A stretch of 64,000 nucleotides of DNA. It comes from Desulfonatronum thioautotrophicum (lineage in GTDB: Bacteria; Desulfobacterota; Desulfovibrionia; Desulfovibrionales; Desulfonatronaceae). The notes under the pieces were generated by a model. That model saw only the letters and a program-made list of their open reading frames with translations. It searched no databases and was not told the origin of the DNA. The position numbers and the translations under genes are program-made. Of this stretch, positions 56,306-62,872 are shown in pieces (position 1 is the stretch's first letter; each line of letters starts with the position of its first letter). The stretch is taken from contig NZ_JYNO01000004.1 in the NCBI RefSeq assembly GCF_000934745.1, positions 348,035 to 412,034 on the forward strand, written 5' to 3'.

Positions 56306-56547
56306 TCAAGGTTGAAGCGTATTTATTCATGCGTGAGAGGTAACTACTCAGTAAATTCTGAGCTGAGCTCATTTCCGACGCTGGATTCCCGCCTTCGCGA
56401 GAATGACGTGTTTTCCATGCCGCCCCAATCAGTCATACCCGCGAAGGCGGGTATCCAGGCCGTATTTCCTCGGATGAGCTGAATAGTTACCGTGAGAGTT
56501 TGAACATTTTGCAGCGACGCAGCAATTGAGAGTTTTTCAACGGACTG
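56306..56547. mobile_element. MITE family B, copy 2, split by a nested element
   Basis: The sequence matches the middle and right half of copies 1 and 3 (GAAGCGTATTTATTCATGCG ... GAGAGTTTTTCAACGGACTG) but is interrupted at 56340 by a second MITE. The left part is missing before 56306. Confidence 0.75.
56340..56490. mobile_element. IS66-type MITE nested in MITE B, with 8-bp duplications
   Basis: The 151-bp element has ends GTAACTACTCAG / GTAACTATTCAG and perfect 8-bp target duplications CGTGAGAG (56332-56339 and 56491-56498). Inside are two inverted CCCGCxTTCGCG-type repeats. Same family as the element at 53074-53189. Confidence 0.88.
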
Positions 56548-56719
56548 TTCAACCCTGCTGCGCATGAGGCTGGAGGCCTGTTTAACCTGGTGAAAATCGA
56601 TGTAAGCCAAGAGATTCTTTTTCCTGGATCAGACAGCCACCGGGACAGCCACCGGGACCTTGACTCTATTGGGGTTATACGTTGAAGTGCACTTATCGAA
56701 TCACAACGGAGGTTTTTTT

Positions 56720-56929
56720 ATGAAGTTTCGTGTGCTCCTGAGACCTGATCCAGAGGATGGGGGCTATAATGTCAGTTGCCCTGCCCTGCCTGGCTGCCAT
56801 TCCCAAGGAGATTCCGTTGAGGAGGCCCTGGCTAATATTCATGAGGCCATCGAACTCTGCCTGGAAGTGCTCAACGAGCAGGTCACTCCGACCAACCCGG
56901 GTGAACAGGTTCTTGAATTAGCCCTCTAG
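56720..56929 (+). CDS. hicB: HicB-type antitoxin
   Basis: This 69-residue antitoxin has the HicB partial RNase H-like fold: MKFRVLLRPDPEDGGYNVSC, PALPGCHSQGDSVEEALANI. ATG 56720 follows ACGGAGG; the longer frame from 56660 is not needed. It lacks the extra C-terminal DNA-binding domain of longer HicBs. The toxin gene hicA follows 5 bp later (hicBA order). Confidence 0.9.
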   Translation: MKFRVLLRPDPEDGGYNVSCPALPGCHSQGDSVEEALANIHEAIELCLEVLNEQVTPTNPGEQVLELAL

Positions 56930-56934
56930 CTGGT

Positions 56935-57162
56935 ATGACGAGACTGGGGAGTTATTCTGGCTTTGAAGTCGTCAAAGCCTTCCAGGGTGCAGGTTGGACC
57001 GTGGTCAGGCAAAAGGGTAGCCATGTGGCCCTGAAAAAGTCCGGCCTGGAGGCCACTCTTTCGATTCCGGTTCACAAAGGCAGAGATGTCAAGCGCGGAA
57101 CTTTGCGCGATCTTATCAAGGATGCGGGAATGAGCGTCGAAGAATTTATCTCATATTTGTAA
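56935..57162 (+). CDS. hicA: HicA-type mRNA interferase toxin
   Basis: This 75-residue dsRBD-fold toxin cleaves mRNA. It shows GWTVVRQKGSHVALKK with the catalytic His in GSH, and SIPVHKGRDVKRGTLRDLIKDAG. It appears intact and paired with the upstream antitoxin, so this is a potentially working module in an island where most others are broken. Confidence 0.93.
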   Translation: MTRLGSYSGFEVVKAFQGAGWTVVRQKGSHVALKKSGLEATLSIPVHKGRDVKRGTLRDLIKDAGMSVEEFISYL

Positions 57163-57239
57163 TACATTGGGAATAAGAAATCCGTAACTCGATATTCGTT
57201 CTTCTCTCCCCACTTTCCACTCAGCACTGGCGCGCAGCG

Positions 57240-57395
57240 CTCCCCAGCCGCTTCATCGAGTAAACGCCCTCCACCCAGCCAACCGATGTTCACCCTGTTA
57301 AACAAGGCAGGCCGTAGACCGAAGGTCTGTTTAACAGGGTAAACCTCTGCTCATCCTTGGAAGTCAGCAGGTGCTTCACCCCGTCCAAGACCCAT
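57240..57395 (-). pseudogene. Small transposase fragment with a hairpin insertion
   Basis: Read on the minus strand it encodes GVKHLLTSKDEQRFTL..., the C-terminal end of the REP-associated transposase, interrupted by a 49-bp insert. The insert's ends are perfect 13-bp inverted repeats ACCCTGTTAAACA / TGTTTAACAGGGT (57292-57304, 57328-57340). Only a remnant of ~100 bp of transposase sequence remains. The rest of the gap 57163-57476 shows nothing else. Confidence 0.65.
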
Positions 57396-57476
57396 CAATA
57401 TTTACTCTGGCTCCACCCTCATTGACACTTTCAAGCAACGGGCGGTAATATTGTGGAAGATATGTAGCCTTTTTCA

Positions 57477-57791
57477 GTGGAGGAGCGCATTAAAATTATC
57501 AGCGACCGCGAATTCCGGAATGAACCCGGGAAAGTCAGAAAGGCCTTGACGGAGCAGGATGTGGTCATCACCAGTCGAGGCAGGCCCTATGCTGTTCTTC
57601 TGCCTGTTTCCGAGTCTCAGGGCATTGAGGAAGTGCTCCTGCTGGCCAGTCGGATCCGTGCGCAGATGGCCTTGTCCTCTGTCAGGGCAAAGTCTGTGCA
57701 GCAAGGCCTGGATGGCCGCCTCACGGCCGCGGAGATCAACGCGGAAATTCAGGCCGTTCGAGAGCAACGGCGCAACGTGTCGACGGAATAA
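57477..57791 (+). CDS. Phd/YefM-type antitoxin, possible ATT start
   Basis: The ~100-residue antitoxin has IKIISDREFRNEPGKVRKAL, VITSRGRPYAVLLPVSE and a charged C terminus that would bind the toxin. The family begins at the IKIISDREF strand. The codon there is ATT (57489), with GGAGGAG directly upstream at proper spacing, while GTG 57477 has no ribosome site. So either ATT initiates or the start was mutated from ATG. The partner PIN toxin is truncated. Confidence 0.75.
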   Translation: MEERIKIISDREFRNEPGKVRKALTEQDVVITSRGRPYAVLLPVSESQGIEEVLLLASRIRAQMALSSVRAKSVQQGLDGRLTAAEINAEIQAVREQRRNVSTE

Positions 57792-57794
57792 TGA

Positions 57795-57938
57795 ATGCGT
57801 GTTGTTGTCGATACGAATGTGTTCGTGTCCGGCTTGCTTGGTTTTTTTTCGTATCCTGCAATGTCGATTATAAACCTGTCCATGAATTGCCATTCATTCA
57901 TCGAAATGCTCCCATGGTTCAGGCGAACTCGATCCTGA
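57795..57938 (+). pseudogene. Truncated PIN-domain toxin
   Basis: The frame begins MRVVVDTNVFVSGLLG, the first strand and catalytic Asp of PIN-domain (VapC-like) ribonucleases, then departs from the family into unrelated sequence and stops after 47 codons. The remaining ~90 residues with the other acidic residues are missing; the next gene arrives convergently. It should be inactive. Confidence 0.8.
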
Positions 57939-58197
57939 GTTTTCTGCCCACGGCGTGGGCGACTCGTTCCAAGACGTCCAGGGTGATGGATGTGTTGTTC
58001 GGGTCGAGAATGCGGTCAAGCTGGGACCGGCTGGTTTGCAGCCTTTCGGCTAGGCAGGTTTTGGTGATCCTGTTTTCCCGCATGATGTCCGCAAGCTGAA
58101 GCGCGATGAGGCGTTTGTGCGCTTTTGCCGAAACCTCTTCCAGGATGCCTTCGCTTTCCAGAAACTCGTCAAAATTGCTACCGGAATGTTTGTTCAT
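57919..58197 (-). CDS. XRE-family antitoxin
   Basis: This 92-residue HTH antitoxin has LADIMRENRITKTCLAERLQTSRSQLDRILDP as the recognition region, with VLERVAHAVGRKLRIEF after it, typical of HigA/XRE antitoxins encoded downstream of Gp49/HigB toxins. Its ATG overlaps the toxin stop (ATGA). The toxin gene is split by a MITE, so this protein is left without a working partner. Confidence 0.88.
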   Translation of the reverse strand: MNKHSGSNFDEFLESEGILEEVSAKAHKRLIALQLADIMRENRITKTCLAERLQTSRSQLDRILDPNNTSITLDVLERVAHAVGRKLRIEFA

Positions 58198-58702
58198 GCG
58201 CCTATCCCCCCTTCAAGCCACTGTTTCATCCGAGTCCGCGCCAAGGTCATCTCCTTGAGCGGTGTTTTTTGTGATTTCTTGATAAAAACATGCAGCAAGG
58301 CCATCTGGCTGCCCTTGACCGTAACTGTTGAAAAAACCTTTTCCGGCAGTTCGTTCAAAAACCCTAAGTGCAAGGAGCAAAAAAAGCTCAAGGTCCAAGC
58401 GTATTTATACGTGAGAGTTTGAACTTTTTGCCGCAACGCAGCAATTGGGAGTTTTTCAACGGACTGGCAAAGAAGACCCTGGTCTTTTTGCAGTGCCCAA
58501 ACTTGCTGCGAACTTCCCACAGATCAGCTTCCAGCTTGCGCACCAGCGGCAGGCCAAGGGGCCATCGAAACTGGACGAGCTCGATGTCCTCGCCAATGAT
58601 TTTCCGATCTTCGGGCGCTAACGACTCCAACCAGTCCCGAACAGGCTCATTGCCCGTATCGGTCAGGAAAAAGACCATGGATAAAATCGGCAACGCGTGC
58701 AT
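58194..58702 (-). pseudogene. HigB/Gp49-type toxin split by a MITE
   Basis: The first part (GNEPVRDWLESLAPEDRKII, LPLVRKLEADLWEVRSK, KKTRVFF) and the last part (TVKGSQMALLHVFIKKSQKTP, LARTRMKQWL) are the two halves of one RelE-fold toxin of the phage-derived Gp49 group. They are interrupted at 58327-58466 by MITE B. The N-terminal start is ATG 58702 or 58678. The insertion destroys the C-terminal catalytic strand order. Confidence 0.85.
58327..58466. mobile_element. MITE family B, copy 3 (inside the HigB toxin gene)
   Basis: This 140-bp copy begins GTTGAAAAAACCTTTTCCGG and ends GAGTTTTTCAACGGACTG, and matches copy 1 along its whole length. No ORF of its own. A four-base CAGT is common to both junctions; a longer duplication is not seen. 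Confidence 0.8.
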
Positions 58703-58711
58703 GGATCACCA

Positions 58712-58729
58712 TGTACCATCTACGGTACA
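58712..58729 (-). promoter_or_regulatory. Palindromic operator upstream of the HigB/XRE module
   Basis: TGTACC and GGTACA are perfect inverted half-sites around ATCTAC, 10-27 bp upstream of the toxin ATG 58702. The position fits an autorepressor site for the XRE antitoxin. The rest of 58730-58994 is non-coding, the divergent promoter region with the next module. Confidence 0.5.
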
Positions 58730-58994
58730 AACGTCAAGAACAAAAGCTCCGGTCTTCATCGCCTCCATGACCTGACCACTCCCCTGGCAATATGCCCCAG
58801 CGGAGTTCAAAAACCAAGATCGCACAGCGCATGGGAGCCTCGCACAGGGCCCTATACTACCTCCTCCATTACCCAGGGGAATTTCAGATTGCTGCATTGA
58901 TTTTGTACTGGACAGGTGATTGATCGGAAGATACTATCCTATGTAGGAAATGGTGATAACTGCAACCAGAAACAGGAAGACAGATGGCAAGGAC

Positions 58995-59249
58995 ATGGTG
59001 ACGTTGCGGATAGAATATCCAGATGATTGGTCGGCTGCTTTCCATCAAGGGCGTGATGCTTTTGAACAAGAAGCCAAGATGGCCATGGCTGTAAAACTGT
59101 TTGAAATGGGCAAGCTCACCTCCGGTCAAGCTGCCAAACTGGCGGGCATCAGCCGGGTGCAATTCCTGATGGACTGTGCACGTTTCGGTGTCCCAAGCGT
59201 TACATGGGACAAGGATGAAATTGAAGCGGAATTCGGCCGACTGTCGTGA
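58995..59249 (+). CDS. UPF0175-family antitoxin
   Basis: This 84-residue protein has the UPF0175 pattern: leading strand VTLRIEYPDDWSAAFH, AVKLFEMGKLTSGQAAKLAGISRVQFL (the winged-helix-like recognition region) and the family end. UPF0175 proteins are antitoxins paired with DUF3368 PIN-like toxins, exactly the next gene here, whose ATG overlaps the stop. ATG 58995 has AAGGAC upstream; ATG 58950 is an alternative with TAGGAA. Confidence 0.85.
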   Translation: MVTLRIEYPDDWSAAFHQGRDAFEQEAKMAMAVKLFEMGKLTSGQAAKLAGISRVQFLMDCARFGVPSVTWDKDEIEAEFGRLS

Positions 59250-59731
59250 TGCATTCCTTGATTTCCAATACCGGCCCGATACTGGCTCTATCGGGAACTG
59301 GGCATTTGGAACTGATCAAGCATCTCTATGGAAACGTGACCGTCCCAGTTGCCGTGCACAATGAGCTTACCCACGGAGGAGGGTCCGGGCTTGGACTGGA
59401 TGCATATACCAAAGCCGACTGGATAGATGTGGAAACTGAATGCGACGTTGACCCTCTTCTGCTGGCACAGCTCGATTCCGGCGAATCCGCCGTGATCGCC
59501 CTGGCGTTGCAAAGGAAAACAGCTTCAGTCCTCATTGATGAGCGACGGGCTCGTAAGATTGCAAGACAAGTTTACGGGCTGAATGTTGTTGGTACGGTCA
59601 GGATATTGCTTGAATCAAAAAATGCGGGATTGATAGACAATGTCGGAATAATCCTGGGCATGATGCGCAGCAATGGCTATTGGATTCACGATACTATAGT
59701 GGATCTTGCCCTTCGCGCAGCAAACGAATAA
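59246..59731 (+). CDS. DUF3368 PIN-like toxin
   Basis: This 161-residue toxin of the PIN superfamily has SNTGPILALSGTGHLELI at the start (with Asn in place of the usual first Asp, as in this family), VPVAVHNEL, LDSGESAVIALALQ (catalytic Glu) and VLIDERRARKIA (catalytic Asp), then VVGTVRILL. It looks intact, and its partner UPF0175 antitoxin overlaps it by 4 bp, so this is the second apparently functional module in the island. Confidence 0.88.
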   Translation: MMHSLISNTGPILALSGTGHLELIKHLYGNVTVPVAVHNELTHGGGSGLGLDAYTKADWIDVETECDVDPLLLAQLDSGESAVIALALQRKTASVLIDERRARKIARQVYGLNVVGTVRILLESKNAGLIDNVGIILGMMRSNGYWIHDTIVDLALRAANE

Positions 59732-59790
59732 CTGCCAGCCTCCATCCTCGTCTGATAAAAAAACAACCAGTCACCTCTTACTTCCCCTAT

Positions 59791-60258
59791 CTTGTCCCCC
59801 CTGTCGAGTGAGCCTGTTTTCGGCGAACGGGCGGTTGCAAAAAGATGGTTTAGCCGCCCACTCCCTATGGTCGTTCGACGTATGGGACATTTTCCCGGCG
59901 GACGGTTGCCGGGGAAAAGGCTCCGTGCCCTGACGGGCATAAAAATCCAGCGCCAGCTGGAGGGCAGTTTCTCGGCCGTAACGGTCCGCGGCCAAGAAGA
60001 TCCGTCGTCCCTTGTCTTGTCCCCCCTGTCGAGTGAGCCTGTTTGCGGCGAACGGGCGGTTGAAAAAAGATGGTTTAACCGCCCACTCCCTATGGTCGTT
60101 CGACGCTTGGGACATTTCCCCGGCGGACGGTTGCCGGGGAAAAGGTGTCGTGCCCTGACGGGCAAATTATCCAGCCTCAGCTGGAGGGCTGTTTCCCGGC
60201 CGCAACGGTCCGCGGCCGAGAAGATCCTTCGTCCCCTGTTTTGTCCCACCTGTCGAGC
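59791..60258. repeat. Tandem ~225-bp repeats beside the REP transposase
   Basis: Unit 1 (59791-60015, 225 bp), unit 2 (60016-60239, 224 bp) and the start of a third (60240-60258) begin with CTTGTCCCCCCTGTCGAG or a variant. Each unit contains several GC-rich palindromes (CCCCGGCAACCGTCCGCC and its neighbours, CCTGACGGGCA, CTGGAGGGC). No gene fits. They lie directly downstream of the transposase gene, the usual place for REP/BIME substrates. Confidence 0.85.
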
Positions 60259-60301
60259 GCAGCGGGCGGTTAATAATGATTCTATAGCTACACGTGCAAA
60301 C

Positions 60302-61285
60302 CTACCCGCCAGCCGCACCGGCCAGCCGCTTCATGGAATACACGCCCTCCACCCCGCCAACAGGCGTAAATCTCCGCTCATTCTTGGAATTCAGCAGATG
60401 CTTCACCTCGTCGAAGACCTCGGACACGAAGTCTTTTGAGCCGATGATGCCGGAGTCGGAGAAGTATCGGCAGCGGTGGCGGAAGACGTCTATGCGTGAT
60501 AGGCGGTAGTTCTTTTTGCGTTCGCGTTCGACGATCTTCATGTCAATGCCTCTTTTCCCTCCCTCCTGACTCCTGACTTCTGACTCCTGACTTCTGTCCC
60601 CTGACTCCTGACTTCTTCCCCACACCGCTCCGGTTTCATAAACGAACTTCCGGTATTTCCGGATGATCTCAGAAGTGGCGAACTCATTCCACTCGTGCAT
60701 GCCCAGGTTCAGGTCGATCAGGCCGTCCTTGTTGCCGCGTTGCACCAGGTACCCCAAGGTGTTCCAGCGGTAGTCCTCGGGCTTGTCCACGATCCCGGCC
60801 CGGATCGGGTTCAGGTCGACGTAGGCCAGCAGGTTGACCAGGGTTTCGCCCTCCTGAACGATGACGCTCTTGAATCGCTCCCCCCAGAAAGTGCCCCAGC
60901 GCCTCTTGCGCTTGTTGTAGTACTTGGTGAAGCCCTGTTTGATATCCTTCACAAAGGCCCCAAGGCTGGTCAGGCGGTTACGAAAGTCCTCGATCTGGCA
61001 AGGGATGAGCCTGGCCTCCTGGCCGTAGAGCAGTTTGTAGCGTTTGGCGATGTCTTCGTTGGTCAGGCGATCTGACGGGTTAACCCGGACAACCAAGTGG
61101 AAGTGGTTTCCCATCAGGCAGAAGCCAAGCAGGTCAACGAAATAGATTTTGCAAAGCTTGGCAACAGTGGCCATCAAGTAGTCTTTCTCGGTGTCCTGGA
61201 GCGGGAAGCCGTCCAGGGCAGTGCGGGACATGATGTGGTAGACGGTAGGTTGGTCATGGCGGGTGAAGCGAGGGATGCGGGCCAT
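60302..61285 (-). CDS. REP-associated tyrosine transposase (Y1, RAYT)
   Basis: This 327-residue HUH transposase of the IS200/REP group has the metal-binding pair GNHFHLVVRV (HxH), the catalytic Tyr region KDIKQGFTKYYNKR and GTFWGERFKSV, with conserved AYVDLNPIRAGIV. Such proteins cut single-stranded REP sequences. Residues ~222-250 are a low-complexity stretch (RSQESGDRSQESEV) encoded by ~10-bp minisatellite units. It looks full length; two broken relatives lie at 55.8-56.3 and 57.2-57.4 kb. The ATG is at 61285. Confidence 0.9.
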   Translation of the reverse strand: MARIPRFTRHDQPTVYHIMSRTALDGFPLQDTEKDYLMATVAKLCKIYFVDLLGFCLMGNHFHLVVRVNPSDRLTNEDIAKRYKLLYGQEARLIPCQIEDFRNRLTSLGAFVKDIKQGFTKYYNKRKRRWGTFWGERFKSVIVQEGETLVNLLAYVDLNPIRAGIVDKPEDYRWNTLGYLVQRGNKDGLIDLNLGMHEWNEFATSEIIRKYRKFVYETGAVWGRSQESGDRSQESEVRSQEGGKRGIDMKIVERERKKNYRLSRIDVFRHRCRYFSDSGIIGSKDFVSEVFDEVKHLLNSKNERRFTPVGGVEGVYSMKRLAGAAGG

Positions 61286-61377
61286 CTTGGGACCTCCTGG
61301 GGCATGGTGATTGATTGGTGAGAAGGGGATTAGCGGGAAGGGCGATAATTGTCAATTATAAACCTGTCCCTATTTTT

Positions 61378-61439
61378 ATCAGCATACACCCGCAGGATTT
61401 CCCGGCCCGCGGCCCGGGCAATGCTCCGCACCTGGGCGG
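61378..61439 (-). other. 62-bp exact duplicate of part of cysQ
   Basis: These 62 bases are identical to 53903-53964 inside cysQ, in the same orientation. Both flanks then differ, with weaker similarity for ~25 more bases on one side. No gene is built from it here. It marks a recombination or capture event linking the two ends of the island. Confidence 0.9.
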
Positions 61440-61572
61440 CCAAAAGGGGGAGAGGGTATCAGGGGAAAGAGTGATGGGCATGGTGGAGGGCCTTGTGGTT
61501 TGGCTCGTTCATTTTGATGCAATACAGGGTCAAGACGGGAAGCAGGTGCGATGCAGAGCACGGTTGCCTGAA

Positions 61573-62211
61573 TTACCACTGTTTGGGGTGAAACGCGGCA
61601 TCGTTGCGGATCTGGATCGTGTTGCCGCTTTGGGCCAGCACGTAAAGTCCCTGGCGATAGGCAAATCTTGCGACATCATCCGGCATGACCATGGCAGCCA
61701 TGGCGCCGTAAAGCTGAAATCCGGCGTAAAGGGGAAAACAGTCCTTGAACTTGTGCAGACGCTCAATGTGCTCTTTGACGTCTTCCACAGAGCAGTGGCT
61801 TTTGCATTCAATAGCTACAGCCGTATTCGTATCCACGGCCAATAGGTCGATCTCCATGACGAATCGCCCCTGGTCGTCATAGCGAGTGACGTTCTGAAAA
61901 ATTTGGCGAACATCCACTCCCCGTTCATGGAAGAGACGAACCGCTGCAGGACGGACCATTTCCTCAACGAAATCTCCCAGTCGGCTGCCAAGCTGGCTGA
62001 TCAGCCGTCTCAACTCTCCAAACTTTTTATCCGTGTCCTGAAATTTTTTATCCGTGTCCTGAAATTTTTTATCCGTGTCCTGAAACTTTCTGTCAGTCTC
62101 CTGGAATTTCCTGTCTGTTTCTTGGAACTGTCTGGTGGTTTCGGCAAAAAGCTCTTTGACATCCCGGAAAAAGTCGCTGGGCTCGTTTTTAGGCATGTTT
62201 TCCAACATCAT
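61573..62211 (-). CDS. DUF3782 protein with heptad repeats
   Basis: This ~212-residue protein begins with a helical stretch of six near-identical 7-residue units (ETDRKFQ / DTDKKFQ), encoded by tandem 21-bp repeats at ~62025-62130, forming a coiled coil. The C-terminal ~130 residues are a PD-(D/E)xK-like domain (FVMEIDLLAVDTNTAVAIECKS, with D and ExK). DUF3782 proteins of this layout are frequent in repeat-rich bacteria; role unknown. ATG 62211 follows GGAGG. Confidence 0.8.
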   Translation of the reverse strand: MMLENMPKNEPSDFFRDVKELFAETTRQFQETDRKFQETDRKFQDTDKKFQDTDKKFQDTDKKFGELRRLISQLGSRLGDFVEEMVRPAAVRLFHERGVDVRQIFQNVTRYDDQGRFVMEIDLLAVDTNTAVAIECKSHCSVEDVKEHIERLHKFKDCFPLYAGFQLYGAMAAMVMPDDVARFAYRQGLYVLAQSGNTIQIRNDAAFHPKQW

Positions 62212-62292
62212 CGTTCCTCCGTGTTCCCTCATGTCTACACCATCAGAAAACCTTGAGCAAATATGCGCTTATCAAAGGCATTCATGGGAAAC

Positions 62293-62334
62293 AAAAAAAA
62301 CTCCGCCATCCTCTGCATGCAGAAAATGACGGAG
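62293..62334 (-). terminator. Terminator after the PEP-CTERM remnant
   Basis: On the minus strand a stem CTCCGTCAT / ATGGCGGAG with an inner CTGCATGCAG is followed by eight T (62300-62293). The layout copies that after the intact PEP-CTERM gene at 49.8 kb. Confidence 0.85.
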
Positions 62335-62359
62335 CTGAACTTTAGGGGGGGCGTAGGGG

Positions 62360-62470
62360 CTAATTGCTCAATCGCCTTCTCTGTAGCAGTAAGCCCAAGC
62401 CAAGGATGCCGGCTCCGAGAAGAAGCACTGTGGAAGGCTCGGGAACAACGGCTGTGATCGTGATAAACAT
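62360..62470 (-). pseudogene. PEP-CTERM sorting-signal remnant
   Basis: A 36-codon frame ends with VVPEPSTVLLLGAGILGLGL and QRRRLSN, a complete PEP-CTERM signal (PEP motif, hydrophobic helix, basic tail). No signal peptide or mature body precedes it, and an in-frame stop lies just upstream of its ATG. PrsR-type boxes begin 19 bp upstream, too close for a sigma-54 promoter. The simplest reading is an internal deletion joining the promoter region of a PEP-CTERM gene to its tail. Confidence 0.75.
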
Positions 62471-62488
62471 AATATGTTGAAAAAATTA

Positions 62489-62536
62489 TGTTCTTTTTTC
62501 TTACACTATTGCCGAGAATTGTCGGAAAACTTTACA
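62489..62536 (-). promoter_or_regulatory. PrsR-type boxes upstream of the PEP-CTERM remnant
   Basis: On the minus strand TGTAAAGTTTTCCGACA (62536-62520) is a consensus box, and TGTAAGAAAAAAGAACA (62505-62489) a weaker second copy, starting 31 bp apart. The rest of 62537-62872 contains no gene. Confidence 0.6.
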
Positions 62537-62872
62537 CATTCCTGTCCTGGTTCAGGATTTGATCAACTCTTTGTGGTGATTGCATTTGCATGTTCGGCAG
62601 GGTTTCTGATTGCGGGCAATATGCCGCACTTCGATTCTTCGAAAGCAATATACGGGGAATGGGCGTGGTCATGCCATGCGGATTTTCCTACATTTTTTTT
62701 GTGGTCGAAGAGAAATGACGCAAATTGGAGGATTGTTGAATAGCGTGACGGTCAGGGAAGACATATCGTTCCTGATAACTGTCAGCCCGTTAATCATCGC
62801 CGGTGTTCAGTGCAGCAAGCAATTTATCATCGCAAAACCACCAGCCATTTAAGGCCAACAGAGTCCGGCGTG

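Noticed and set aside
59791-60258. CRISPR array
   Set aside because: Only two long (225 bp) tandem units with internal palindromes and no variable spacers.
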